Shown piece after piece: positions 37,274-48,217 of a stretch of DNA of 64,000 nucleotides. The DNA lies in contig NC_052478.1 of assembly GCF_009730915.1 (NCBI RefSeq), positions 21,556,387 through 21,620,386 on the forward strand. The letters run 5' to 3'. Origin of the DNA: Dioscorea cayenensis subsp. rotundata (Eukaryota; Streptophyta; Magnoliopsida; Dioscoreales; Dioscoreaceae). Below the pieces are notes generated by a model that saw only the letters and a program-made list of their open reading frames with translations, made no database searches and was not told the origin of the DNA. A program made the translations under genes and the position numbers. Each line of letters begins with the position of its first letter. Within the stretch, counting starts at the first letter, position 1.

Positions 37274-37762
37274 ATGACCATCCTCAAGTTTGCCTTCATC
37301 TTAGCAAGCATCATGGCTATAGCCATGATTAACAAAACAATAGCTCAAAACTCACAGGCAGACTACACTGATGGCCATAACGCAGCTCGTAAAGCCGTCG
37401 GTGTCGGTCCAGTGACATGGGATGATGAAGTGGCTGCTTATGCTCAAGATTACGCCAACTGAAGGGTCGGCGATTGCCGTTTAATCCACTCCAAAGGGCC
37501 TTATGGTGAGAACATCTTCTGGGGTTCTTGGACTGGGTACACTGCAAGAGATGCTGTGAATTCATGGGTGTCAGAGAAGCAGTACTATAACTACACCAGC
37601 AATACTTGCCAACCAGGGAGGGTGTGTGGACATTACACTCAAATAGTTTGGAGGGACTCAAATAGAATTGGGTGTGCTCGTGCCAATTGTAACAATGGTG
37701 GTGTTTTCATCATCTGTAACTATAAACCTCCAGGGAATGTTAGGGGACGTCGCCCTTATTGA
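37274..37762 (+). pseudogene. PR-1 copy A, full length with one nonsense codon
   Basis: A PR-1 (CAP superfamily) frame of 163 codons interrupted only by TGA at 37460-37462, in the position where the intact copies read the Gln of YANQR. A C-to-T change in a CGA or two changes in CAA would create it. The rest is in one frame to RRPY-stop: signal peptide, [32 protein letters not shown], six cysteines, and the C-terminal [15 protein letters not shown]. It is the most diverged copy. It could be a recent pseudogene, a segregating null allele, or a sequencing error. If translated, the product would end at residue 62, before five of the six cysteines. Confidence 0.85.
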
Positions 37763-38245
37763 AGGCATGCATGCATGCACGTATGAATATGATAATAATA
37801 AGAATAAGATGATTTTAAAGGTTATTAAGTTCTAGTGGCATCTTGAATACTTGCATGTGTTCATCAGTTCACGTATGAATATGATGTCAAGAATAAGATG
37901 GTTTAAAAGGCTTTTTATTGGATAAATAAATGAATACATCTTATATATGTATAGTTGTATGATGGTTTGATGTTTTTATTTTGTTTGTTTGCTTGTTTTT
38001 GTTTTTTTGATAGGTGATTGCATGCATGCATGCATGCATGTATAATATGATTAATTATGAGAATAAGTTTTTTTTTTTTTTAGAGGGTTATTAGTTGTAG
38101 TGGTATCTTGGACGTACACATGCATGCATTCATGTATGAATGTGATATACGAATAAATAAGATGGTTTAAAGGGATTTTTATTGGATAATAAAAAATGAA
38201 TACATTTTATATAGACGTATATATGACTGTTTGAATATATTGATT
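37763..38245. repeat. Tandem duplication in the 3-prime flank of PR-1 copy A
   Basis: About 215 bp starting GCATGCATGCATGCACGTATG at 37765 recur from about 38020. Shared order: GCATGCATGCA, GTATGAATNTGAT, AATAAGATGGTTTAAA, TTTTTATTGGATAA, AATGAATACAT. A third relative follows the PR-1 relic at 60840. Confidence 0.65.
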
Positions 38246-38329
38246 TTGTTTTTATTTGAAATCCATGGATTGTTTGGATAGATAGATAGATAGATATACC
38301 AAAATAATTTTTTTAAATGATTTTTTGAG

Positions 38330-40103
38330 AAGCGTTTTTAAGGGGGAAAATGAAGCATGCGCAACTCTATTCTATTCTTACCAAAATACATGCACTTCAT
38401 ACAAATATTTAATTTCCACTGTATCCTTAATTCTCATCCTTAGAAACCAACTAGTCTTTCTCAATTTCTACCTAATGTACCAAAGTACTCTACCTGTCTA
38501 ACTGTTCAACCGTTATGTTAGGACATTAATTTGTGCTATTATCCAACCACATTTGTCTCTTAGGAAATTAATAAGTCTTAATTGTACTTTCAATCCTCAA
38601 AAATCTTCTACTAAAAAATCACGTTTTAAATAAGCATCCAAACAGAACCATTTATTTAATCTATACAAGTGTTTAATTAATATTATATATATATATATAT
38701 GTGTGTGTGTGTTGAATTTGTCATCAGAGCTTTTTTTGCATGCAGTTACCTTAATAGTAAAACAATATTTATGTGTTCTTGATCATGTGGCTGATAGAGC
38801 TCTCACCGAGTGGTAAGAGTTCGATTCTCCGCTGATGTCACATTTCTGGGAGTTGTGAATAGTGGTTGTGTATGGGTGGTTCCTGCGCCCACGTGAGCGC
38901 GGCCCTCTCCCCACTTGTTCCACCGAGGCTTGTGCACGTCCCTGAGTCTCTAGTTGGTTCGCCCCGCTCCTCTTCCGAAAACAATATTCATGTGTTCTTG
39001 ATCATTTTATAGAGTATATGCATGAAGGATAGAAAATATTATGCAAGCTTAATTAGGGCAACAAGAATTTACCAGTGGAACAACGTTGTTGAGAATTAAA
39101 CAAGCGCTTGTTCTTCTCCAAATATATGGTCTACATATGCATGGTATTAAATGTCTAAAGTCTTGATATAATAATTAAATGACATAAAAATTATAAAAAG
39201 TCATAATTTTTATGTACTGTGCTTGCACATGAAGATGAGAAGTTAAATACTTTAATCCTGATTAATTTAACCCAATAATGACAATAACTTTACCTTAGTA
39301 CTTTTATTAAATTAACTCAATAATATTCCCTTAAATAATATTAATTTTAATGTTTTCTGAAATTAATTTTAAATCAATAAAGCCCAATTAACTGGCATGC
39401 ATGGCCCATGCATGCACGTAAGAGACAAGGGGTGCCTCATAAGTCATAATAAAAGGTTTCCTTCATATGTTCTTTAGGAAAGAAAAGTATAAGAAAAGTA
39501 AATAGTGCACATGTATCAATGTGTTTACTAATATAATCCAATTTGGTCATTTTTTTTTATCAAATTAATCAATTTAAGGCTTAAGATTGACTGCATAAAG
39601 TAGTACCAAATTGGTCCTTTTAAAATTAAGATTGTCTACCCTAATTGGAGGTTCATGCATATAACTACGTCATAAGAACGATACTAGCATGAATTACATA
39701 AATGTATCAAAATCACAAAAATTAAGAACAAGTTGTTTACAACCTCAATCATTAATCACATAAATAAACACTAATTTCCAGTTTGTGGAGATTCATAAGT
39801 TTGAAAAGATCAAGTCATAAAATTAGGGAGGCTGTTTTTGAATTAAAAAAGACACACACACACACACACACTGCACACACACACGACTTGTTAATTTTCC
39901 TCCAATATGAAGCTAGAATACTGCAACAATAAAGCATATCATTTAGCCCAATGGAAAGTATACAATCTCAAAGCAACATCATTTGTACAACTTGATTTTT
40001 CCAAGTCAATTCTCATTATCTATAAATGCCTCATGAACAACAAGCACATCTTGCACCACAAGAAATAGAAAGAATTCCTAACAATAACCCTAAAACTCTA
40101 TAT
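38330..40103. other. PR-1-array intergenic unit and promoter of the truncated copy
   Basis: Colinear with 40600-42060 and 61120-62560. Shared landmarks include AGTCTTTCTCAATTTCTACC, TCTAACTGTTCAACCGTTAT, ATCCAACCACATTTGTCTCT, ATGTGTTCTTGATCATTTTA and ACCAAATTGGNCTTTTANAA. It is interrupted only by the SINE at 38787. The TGACG word (as CTACGTCAT, 39665-39673) and a TATAAATG box at about 40021 remain although the gene behind them is broken. Confidence 0.7.
38787..38977 (+). mobile_element. tRNA-derived SINE with 28-bp TSD
   Basis: 191 bp with a pol III-like promoter: box A-like GATAGAGCTCTCACCGAGTGG at its start and box B-like GAGTTCGATTCTC about 25 bases later. A GC-rich body follows. It is flanked by a 28-bp direct repeat (38759-38786 and 38978-39005, one mismatch, core ATGTGTTCTTGATCAT). 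Paralogous units at about 40985-41025 and 61490-61530 have this site once and uninterrupted. The long target duplication and tRNA-like head identify a SINE. The body resembles plant SINE families with a tRNA-like 5-prime end; the exact family is unassigned. Confidence 0.85.
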
Positions 40104-40193
40104 ATGACCATCTCCAAGCTTGCAATCTGTTTAGCATGCATTGATCATGGCACTAGCCATGGCAGGCCATGCAGTGGCACAAAACTCACTGGA
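40104..40193 (+). pseudogene. PR-1 copy B0, truncated after the signal peptide
   Basis: Reads [13 protein letters not shown] and then is shifted by a 4-base insertion (TTGA) relative to intact copies. The second part, GCACTAGCCATGGCAGGCCA, matches them in another frame and stops matching at CAAAACTCACTGGA (40193). Everything coding for the mature CAP domain is missing. The sequence immediately right is not PR-1 but a copy of the DNA found upstream of copy A (36006 onward), so the truncation point is a rearrangement junction. Confidence 0.85.
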
Positions 40194-40204
40194 TATATAT
40201 ATGT

Positions 40205-40590
40205 GGCTATTATGTGCCCGGATATTTTACATCAAAATATAGAGAAATATCGACACTAGTAAAATTCAAAGGGGTTTTTACAAATTGCTTTTTAATATAA
40301 TGTTTTTAAATGTATATACCAATCAGTAAAATCCAAGGAAGCCACACTAAAAAAAAAATAAGAAAGCTAATATATATCCATATATATATATATAGATATT
40401 CTAAATATTTTTAAAAATACAAACTCTCCTTAATTTTCTTTAGAGTTTTTGCTAAACTAAAAATATCTGAGCCAATTTGATGGCTATATATTATTCGGAC
40501 CCTAGAGTTACTATGGGCCTATGAAGAAAATAATCTGGTTAACCCTAAAGAAAATAAATAATAAAACTACATTAATAACATTTCCAAACT
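40205..40590. repeat. Second copy of the 36006-36305 flanking repeat, shortened
   Basis: Colinear with 36006-36305 and then with 37040-37110 (AAGAAAATAAT..., AAATAATAAAA), skipping the hAT MITE. It then jumps to the equivalent of 38330, skipping a PR-1 gene. This unit has therefore lost its PR-1 copy or never had one. Confidence 0.7.
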
Positions 40591-40599
40591 TCTATAAAA

Positions 40600-42062
40600 A
40601 AAACAACTCTATTTTATTCTTACCAATTAAATACCTTTATGAAAAAAAAAAAGTTAATTTTCATTGTGCCCCTAATCCTTGTCCTTAGAAACCGACTAGT
40701 CTTTTGCAATTTCTACCCAATGTACCAAAGTACTCTAGTTGTCTAACTGTTCAACCGTTATTGTTAGGGCATTTGTGCTATTATCCAACCACATTTGTCT
40801 CTTAGAAAATCAATAAATCTTTCTCATACTTTCACATGCCTCAAAAGTCTTTTACTAAAACGTCATGTTTTTAATAAGCATTCAGGCAGAACCATTTGTT
40901 TAATCCATACAAGTGTACTTTAACTATAAACTACATGTACATATGTATGTTAAATTTGTGATCAAAGCTTCTTTGCAGTTGACTTAATAATAAAACTGTA
41001 TTCATGTGTTCTTGATCATTTTACAGGGTATATACATGAAGGATAGAAAATATTATGCAAGTCTTTAGGGCAACAAGAATGCACCAGTGGAACAATGCTA
41101 TTGAGAATTAATTAAGTACTTGTTCTTAACCAAATATATGGTTTACATATGCAGGGTACCACATGTCTAAAGTCTTGATATCATAATATGACATAATTAA
41201 GAATTATAAAAAGGCTTAATATGTTCCGTGCTTGCACATCATAAAAATGAGAAGTTAAATATATACTTTAATCCTAATTAATTCGACCCACTAGTACAAT
41301 AACTTTACATTACTACTTTTATTAAATTAACTCAATAACATTCCCTCAAATAATATTAGTTTTAATGTTTTTTAAATTTAATTTTAAATCAATAAAGTCT
41401 AATTAACTTGCATGCATGGCCCATATATGCACGTACGAGACAAGGGGTGCCTCAGAATAAAATGTTTTCTTTCATGTATATGTTCTTGAGGAAAGAAAAG
41501 TATATATTGCACATGTATTAATGTGTTCACTAATATAGTCAAATTAATTTGATCATTTTTATATCAAATTAATTAATCCATGCAAGTCTTTAGATTGGCT
41601 GGATAAAGAAGTACCAAATTGGACTTTTAGAACTAAGATTGTCTACCCTAATTAGAGGTTCATGCATATTACTACATCACAAGAATGACACAAGCATGAA
41701 AACTGTATTAAAATCACATAAAGGACAAGTTGTTCACAACCTCCATCATTAATCACCATAAATAAACACTAGTTTTCAATTTGTGTTTATTCATAACTTG
41801 GAAATTGGGGGAGGCTGCTTTGAATAAAATAAACATTCAACTTGTTAATTTTCCTCCAATATTAAGCTAGAAAACTTCAACAATAATAAAACATATCATT
41901 TAGCCCAATGGAAAGTAATATAATATCAAAGCAACATCATTTTTACAACTTGATTTTTCCAAGTCAAAGTCTCATTATCTATAAATGCATCATGAACAAT
42001 AAGCGGATATTGCCCCACAAGAGCTTGATAGAAAGAAACCCTAACTATAACCCTAAAACTCC
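40600..42062 (+). promoter_or_regulatory. Upstream region of PR-1 copy B
   Basis: Array flanking repeat ending in the promoter. CTATAAATGC at about 41980 is the TATA box, roughly 80 bases before the ATG. The position of the TGACG motif in the other units here reads CTACATCAC (about 41672-41680), so the motif is lost. The leader contains AAACCCTAAC at about 42037. Confidence 0.65.
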
Positions 42063-42560
42063 ATGGCCATCTCCAACTCCAAGCTTGCAATCTGCTTAGC
42101 ATGCATCATGGCACTAGCCATGGCAGGCCATACAGTGGCTCAAAGCTCACCAGATGACTACGTTAATGCCCACAACTCAGCTCGTAGCGAAGTCGGTGTC
42201 GGTCCGGTGACATGGAACGATACCGTGGCCGCCTATGCACAGAACTACGCCAACCAAAGAGCCAATGACTGTCAGCTCATCCATTCAAATGGACCTTATG
42301 GTGAGAACCTCTTTTGGGGTTCTGGGGCTGATTACAGTGGAGTTGATGCAGTGAATGCATGGGTCTCTGAAAAGCAAGACTATGATTATAATAGCAACAC
42401 TTGTGCTGAAGGAAAGGTGTGTGGGCATTACACTCAGGTGGTATGGAGTAACTCAATAAACATTGGTTGTGCTCTTGTGGTGTGTAACAATAATGCTGGC
42501 ATCTTCATCATCTGCAGCTATTTCCCTGCTGGGAATATAGACGGAGAGCGCCCTTACTAA
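42063..42560 (+). CDS. PR-1: Pathogenesis-related protein 1 (CAP superfamily), copy B
   Basis: Intronless, 165 residues. Signal peptide 1-27 ([15 protein letters not shown]), then a complete secreted CAP domain: [15 protein letters not shown] (His37), [30 protein letters not shown] (Glu81), [25 protein letters not shown] (His122) and six cysteines for the usual three disulfides. The C-terminus [15 protein letters not shown] matches the CAPE1 peptide region (PxGNxxGxxPY), although the usual CNY before it is CSY. PR-1 proteins accumulate in the apoplast upon salicylate-dependent defence and bind sterols; this is family knowledge. Copy B is 88-90% alike by eye to copy C. It is one of three open copies in the array. 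Confidence 0.93.
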   Translation: MAISNSKLAICLACIMALAMAGHTVAQSSPDDYVNAHNSARSEVGVGPVTWNDTVAAYAQNYANQRANDCQLIHSNGPYGENLFWGSGADYSGVDAVNAWVSEKQDYDYNSNTCAEGKVCGHYTQVVWSNSINIGCALVVCNNNAGIFIICSYFPAGNIDGERPY

Positions 42561-42987
42561 GACCTTATATATATATATATATATTTATATATATAAGATG
42601 TCCTATATTTGTCTCTGTGTCTGTGTTTGTGGTATTACATATGGATGTCAAGAATGATAAGCCTGGTTTAATTTGTAACGAAAGATGGACTTAATAAAGG
42701 GCATTGTCTCCTGAAATAAATATTGAATTTTTGAATAAGGTGGATAAATCACGATTTATTAAAAGAAAGAAGCGTAAAGTCTAGTCTGAGAAAAGCAGGA
42801 TGAGGAGATATTGTGTATGCCTTTGGAGAATTATTATAATAATTAAAAATTATTATAACAACATTGAGGTTCAATTCTCTTTTTTTTTTTTTTTTTTTCC
42901 AAAAACATGCTTAAAAATATTTTTATGTATGTAAAATTGCCCTTTCATCTCTTTTAATATTTTTTTTACTAAAAGATTGATCAAGAA

Positions 42988-43034
<47 letters not shown>

Positions 43035-43056
43035 AAGATGTCCTATGTGTGTGTCA

Positions 43057-43092
<36 letters not shown>

Positions 43093-44130
43093 CTGTGTGT
43101 ACATGTTTGTGTCTGCGTTTGTGGTATATGATGGATGTTAAGAATAATAAGGCGCCGTTAAATTTGTATCAGAAGATGGACTTAATTAATTAAGGCCTTT
43201 GCCTCGTGAAATAAATGATTTTATGCATATGCCTTCTCTTTAGTAGAATTATACTTTAGTTTTGTAATATAGGAGAAAATAATTAATTTCCTGATAGTGT
43301 TTGGTAAATGACCTCCACGCCTCTTTGAACAGAATTAATACCCCAGAAAGCGCCCTTCCCAACTTTTTTTTCCCAAAAAAATGGCCAAAACTTTTATTTA
43401 TATATATATATATATATGTATTATTGAAAAATAGATTATAGATGAAAGGGAAAAACAAAAACAATCACACAAACACAAACACAGAGATTTAACAAGGTTC
43501 GGCAAAATATGTCTACATCCTCGGAAGTGGAGAGGTGGTAATTTTTTTATTAGAATAATTAGGATTATATATTATATATATATAAATTTTATTCGGTACA
43601 ATTTTATCAAAATATCTTTGTATCATACCGCGGGCCATTGCCCGCTCCAACATCTTATATGCCATATACAACATTTGTATATATATATATATATGTTTAT
43701 CAAAACATCTGTTTTTATTTTTTATTTTTTCCATATTTTTTTTATTTTCGATATGATTACCCAAGCTTGCCTTATCTGAGCTAGTAATTGCTCATGAGCT
43801 CTTCAGTGCTCTGGCTTAGAGAGAGTTAGCGAGAGTGAGCTTTTTGGCGGGTGAGGAAAGATGGAACGTGAACCAGAGTAAGGATGAAATAAAAATTATA
43901 TGATGCTAAAAATAAAAATAAAAAGAAACTTATTTTAAATAAAACCATTGATAGAGTAAATGCAAGGGAGCTTTGTCCAATGACCTCATGGCCCTTCCTA
44001 AACAACTTATTATAAGGTTTTATTTAGAAAAAAACAAAACAAAATAATAAAAGAGATGTTCCTTCACAAGATATTGGGATTTTTTTTTTCAATATAAAAT
44101 ATAATTATATCGATGATGTAGCTTTTTCTA
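42561..44130. other. 3-prime flank of PR-1 copy B (shared array unit)
   Basis: Colinear with the dispersed pieces 48710-49137, 52442-52583, 59125-59190 and 59705-60160 behind copy C: CTTAATTAAGGCCTTTGCCTCG, GAGAAAATAA, GTNTTTGGNAAA, AATTAATACCC, GTTAGCGAGAGTGAGCTTT, GAACCAGAGTAAGG, ATGCAAGGGAGCTTTGTCC, AGATGTTCCTTCACAAGAT. It is the uninterrupted reference for the insertions there, apart from its own insertion at about 43417-43672. Contains (AT)n tracts at 42990-43031 and 43055-43078. Confidence 0.75.
43417..43672. mobile_element. Insertion with LTR-like features in the PR-1 B flank
   Basis: About 255 bp absent from the paralogous flank (59750-59860). It starts TGTATTATTG and ends TACAACA, TG..CA ends as in an LTR, and holds ACACAGAGATTTAACAAGGTTCGGC, a word type common in plant copia LTRs. 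The flanks are AT repeats, so a target duplication cannot be recognised. It could be a solo LTR or a TRIM; weakly supported. Confidence 0.3.
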
Positions 44131-44139
44131 CGTGGCTAG

Positions 44140-45560
44140 CTTAATGAGCAAGTGCACAAATCGTATCAAGTAATAAAGTGTGCTTAGAAGCAAGATGCCG
44201 ATCCCATGAGAAGTGAAATTGCTAGTACTAACTCCTTTTTTATTATTTAACCTATAGTTAATGAGATTTTGCTACATCTAAATTAAGCAAAATTAAAACT
44301 AAAACTAAGTGATCAAGTGCTAAGAGGAAAGGGTAATCAATTAATACTGGAGAAAATACTCCAACAGATAGGCCTAGTATTTCCATTGCGATCAAACTCT
44401 AAATGGGATGAAAGTTAGATTGTTCGGACATCCATGGAGATTAATATTCCTAGTTTATGCTAACACTTCTTTTAAGGATATTAGCACATACTCATACAAA
44501 GTCCAATTAAAATATTTTTTTGAATCGGACCTTTGTATGATTGCATTACGTTCTACAAATCTCTCTATTAGGATTAAAGGCATCACACTCCCAAACCCTA
44601 ATCTAGAAAAGTTGTGACATCAAACATCTCATGCACAAGGATCTCTCAATCTCACACACAACTCAAACATGAATATTCAAAGCCCCTACTATAATTATGA
44701 TTCAAGCGTAAAAGCACATGTAGATGAATCACAAATGAATCTATAAAATTGATATGAAAGTATCATATTACAATTTCATCTTAGGGTTCTCGGATAGGTG
44801 CCCACGCTGGATACCCAAGGAGTCTAGTTCCTCATGCTAGAAATGTTCTCAATGACAACCAAGATTTGAATTCAAAGCTCGATTGAAGGAAACCAATCCA
44901 AGGAGACACGTCCTTGCTTTGCAATCGAGCCCAAGTGATGTTGATGAAGCCACTTGAGATCTTTCCTAGTAGCTCCCTTAAACCCTACATGCACGGCCTC
45001 CCTTGAGAAGTTGGCATGTCGCAAAAGATTGAGTAAAGTCTGAAAGTCCCCAATAGAATCGAGACTCACTTTTTTATTCTTGGCTGAACATGGGTGGAGC
45101 ATGTGTGTGTTTAGGCCGTGTACTTAAACACCAAGACGCTCGAAATTCTCAACAAAAAATGGTGAAATATTGATTTCTTGTGATTTACATAACCTCTTGA
45201 TGATCTACACAACCGTGTTGCGCCCATATAATTCCAATAAAATACGCTACAATAGTTTTGTTATAGTATTTTGATACCAATGCTAGCTTCTGCAATAGTG
45301 ATTCCGCTATAGTACATGATCGAGTGTGGCCTTGTAGATTACATGAGCTTCAATAAGTGATCTAACTCGCCTCTAGAATGCTCTCAAATTTTACTCCAGA
45401 TGCATGAATTCTAACTTAGACAATAAAAGTAAATTAAGTATCATACTGGGGACTAATATCACCTCTAAAATGCAAGTTCATGGACTTGCCAATATCAAGT
45501 AGTAAAGTGTGCTTTATAGCAGCGTTATTGATCCACGATAAACTAGGAATTACTATCAGG
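44140..45560. mobile_element. Degenerate non-coding retrotransposon-like region
   Basis: Mixed-composition DNA without open frames, starting with AAGTAATAAAGTGTGCTTAG and CCGATCCCATGAGAA, a kind of sequence seen in non-coding parts of plant Ty3/gypsy elements. A similar but diverged block (AGTAGTAAAGTGTGCTTTATA) recurs at 45500-45530 at the far end. A relative of the first block lies at 60560-60640. No protein domains, PBS or PPT could be pinned down. Confidence 0.35.
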
Positions 45561-46050
45561 ACTCTTTAATTAGCCTAAACTAGGAATTTATAATCATATT
45601 TTATTTGAAAATTTTAACAATATTTTTTTAAAATTTGTATTACTTTTAGAAATTTTAAAAATAATTTTAATAATTTGCCATTATTCTTTTAAGACACATT
45701 AAAAATTATGGGGAGAGAAGCTGATGTTCATTTTCAATTGTACTAAATTTGTCCAATCAAAATAATAGAGGATCAAATTAGAAATTTTTATTATAAAAGG
45801 ACTAAAAAAGTAGAGTGGATATAATAGAAGGACCATCTCGGGAATTTTATTATTAATTAATTATGATGGAAAACTTTTAAATAATAATACATTGATATAG
45901 TAAAAGAAATTACGCTTTACTACACTTTTAAGAGCAAATTAGTATATATATATATATATAAAAGACAGAAAAACAATAAAAGTGTTATAGTTAATTTTGT
46001 TTAATATTAAAAGTAATAAAAAATTGGTAAAAAAAAATACAACAAATATG
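45561..46050. other. AT-rich spacer
   Basis: No gene or bounded repeat recognised. Confidence 0.5.
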
Positions 46051-47460
46051 TAAGATGTCTAGCCCTTGTTTGAAGCTCTAGAACATATGTGTGTAACTAA
46101 AAAATGAGTTGTGCAGGGATTACTGTAGCAGGTATGTGGGGGTCATGTGGGTCATATGCAGCCCGCATGAGGTTTCCTAAAAGCGTACTGTAGTAGTTAC
46201 TGTAGCACAAGCAAAAAACACTCAAGTTTTGGAAAAAGTCATGCTGGCGGCATATGGCCCTTATAGAACCCGTATGGGTACTGTAGCATCATGAAAGACT
46301 TAACTCTTCATTCTCCTTAATCTACAGTACATTCGGGGAGTTTAGAGAGAGGAAAAAAAGGAGGAGAGGGTTGCGGGCTAGATCTTCAAGATCTATCAAA
46401 GGGGAAGGCTTGAAGACGTTCTAAAACTTCGGATCTGAGCTTGAGAGCTCTAAGAAGAAGAAGAGAAGGTACATTTGTGCTCTTCTTCTTCACTCTTGTA
46501 AACCTGAGATAGGGGCTTGCAAGAAGGTGGGAAGTTGGCTAAGGCAAGTTGGTTTTTTTCTTGTTGTGTGTTCTTCGTTGCTCAAGGAACGCATATTGTT
46601 GATTGTATAAATCAATTTGCTAGATTAAACTTGTTTGTAGCTTAAGGGAGAAGAAAAAAACACTGTAGCTCTTGTGGTCTACAAGGATTCTTCATCCTGA
46701 AAATTTGTACATTGATGTTTGAATAAAATTGTGGTGATTTGATTGTCGTTGATCCTTAAGAGGTGAATAGTATTGACTACCGGGAATTGTCTGCAGTATG
46801 TTTGAGACCTCGGCTCCCCAACAAAATATTCATATAACTTTTTTTTTCGTTGAGGGTTTATGATGCAGCGGTATACTCGAACTGTTGATTTCGCGCACGA
46901 ATACCCAGTACAAGTCTTCAAAACCTGTTGATCAAAGATAGTCAGGAATTGGAAAATAGAGTAAATTTTATTACTCAAGAGAATAACTATTACAAAACTG
47001 ATCTTACTCTCGCCCTATAGGTTTACATTAAATAGTAAAAAAATCAAAGATATGAAAATAATCCTAAAACGGAGATAATTCGAAAATATACCAAAAATGG
47101 TAAATTTTGAAATACCGACAAGAAATAAAAGAGTTAACAAAATAAATGCTTACGCCATAAACGGCTTACAAATCAGAGATTTCTAGCCAAATTAATAGCG
47201 AAATCAATTATTACTAAAAAATAGCAAAATCAGGGTTTTCGAGGCCTAAACGATGGAATTTGGCCGAAATCATGCATGACTCACGAGTTTGCGCCTTGTG
47301 ACTTGTGTTCGTTGGCCCGTTTCCCATCAGACTAGGCCCAAGAAACCCAAAAAACTCCACCGCCGGTGAATTACTAAAATATCCCTTCAGTCACTTCGAG
47401 TCCCACTTCCGCATGAACACGCATGCCATCTCCTCAATACGGCCCGCATCAGTTTAACAT
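46051..47460. mobile_element. LTR-retrotransposon-like fragments
   Basis: Contains repeated ACTGTAGCA/ACTGTAGTA words, GAAGAAGAAGAGAAGG purine tracts and, from about 46860, GATTTCGCGCACGAATACCC. All are typical of plant LTR-type non-coding DNA and unlike the PR-1 units on both sides. No gag or pol frame survives. It replaces the distal part of the array unit upstream of copy C, whose homology resumes at about 47545. Confidence 0.35.
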
Positions 47461-47544
47461 AATGATATATAACCATATTTGATCAGAATTTTTTACTTTC
47501 AATTAATTTATAAGCTTCATATGTATAGATTTAATATTAATTAA

Positions 47545-48217
47545 TACTGAATCAATAAAGTCTATTATTTAACATGCGTGCATGGGGCCACGCACGAAAT
47601 GACAATGGGTGAAGGACTTCTTTCATAGGTTCTCAGGAAGGAAAAGTATATAGTGCACATGTGTTAATGTCTTCACTAATATATCCAATTTGATCATTTT
47701 TTTTTCAAATTAATCAATTCAAGGCTCCAGATTGACTTGATAAAGAAGTACCAAATTGGTCTTTTTAAAATTAAGATTGTCTACTCTAATTGGAGGTTCA
47801 TGCATGTAACTACGTCATAAGAATGACACTCTTCTGAACATTGTACGAAAATAACAAAAATTAAGAACAAGTTGTTTACAACCTGCATAATTAATCACCA
47901 TAAACGAACATAATTTTCCAATTTGTGGAGCTTCATTACTTTGAAAAGAACAAGTCATAAAATGGAGGGAGGCTGCTTTGATTAAAAAAACACAACCTGT
48001 TAATTTTCCTCCAATATTAAGCTAAAAAACTTCAACAATAAAACATATCTTTTAGCCCAATTGAAAGTATTATAATATCAAAGCAACATCATTTTTACAA
48101 CTTGATTTTTCTAAGTCAAAGTCTCATTATCTATAAATACATCATGAACAATAAGCGGATATTGCACCACAAGAGCTTGATAGAAAGAAACCCTAACAAT
48201 AACGTCCCTAAAACTCC
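47545..48217 (+). promoter_or_regulatory. Promoter of PR-1 copy C with TGACG motif
   Basis: Array flanking repeat. CTACGTCAT at 47810-47818 contains TGACG on the minus strand, the TGA-bZIP (as-1 type) core, about 400 bases before the ATG. TATAAATAC at about 48132 is the TATA box. AAACCCTAAC at about 48189 lies in the leader. Confidence 0.6.

Noticed and set aside
37274-37762. Copy A as a two-exon functional PR-1 gene
   Set aside because: No GT-AG pair removes the TGA while keeping the frame and the conserved residues; the other copies are intronless.
38787-38860. A functional tRNA gene
   Set aside because: Boxes A and B are present, but the cloverleaf is not, and the segment is the head of a SINE with target duplication.
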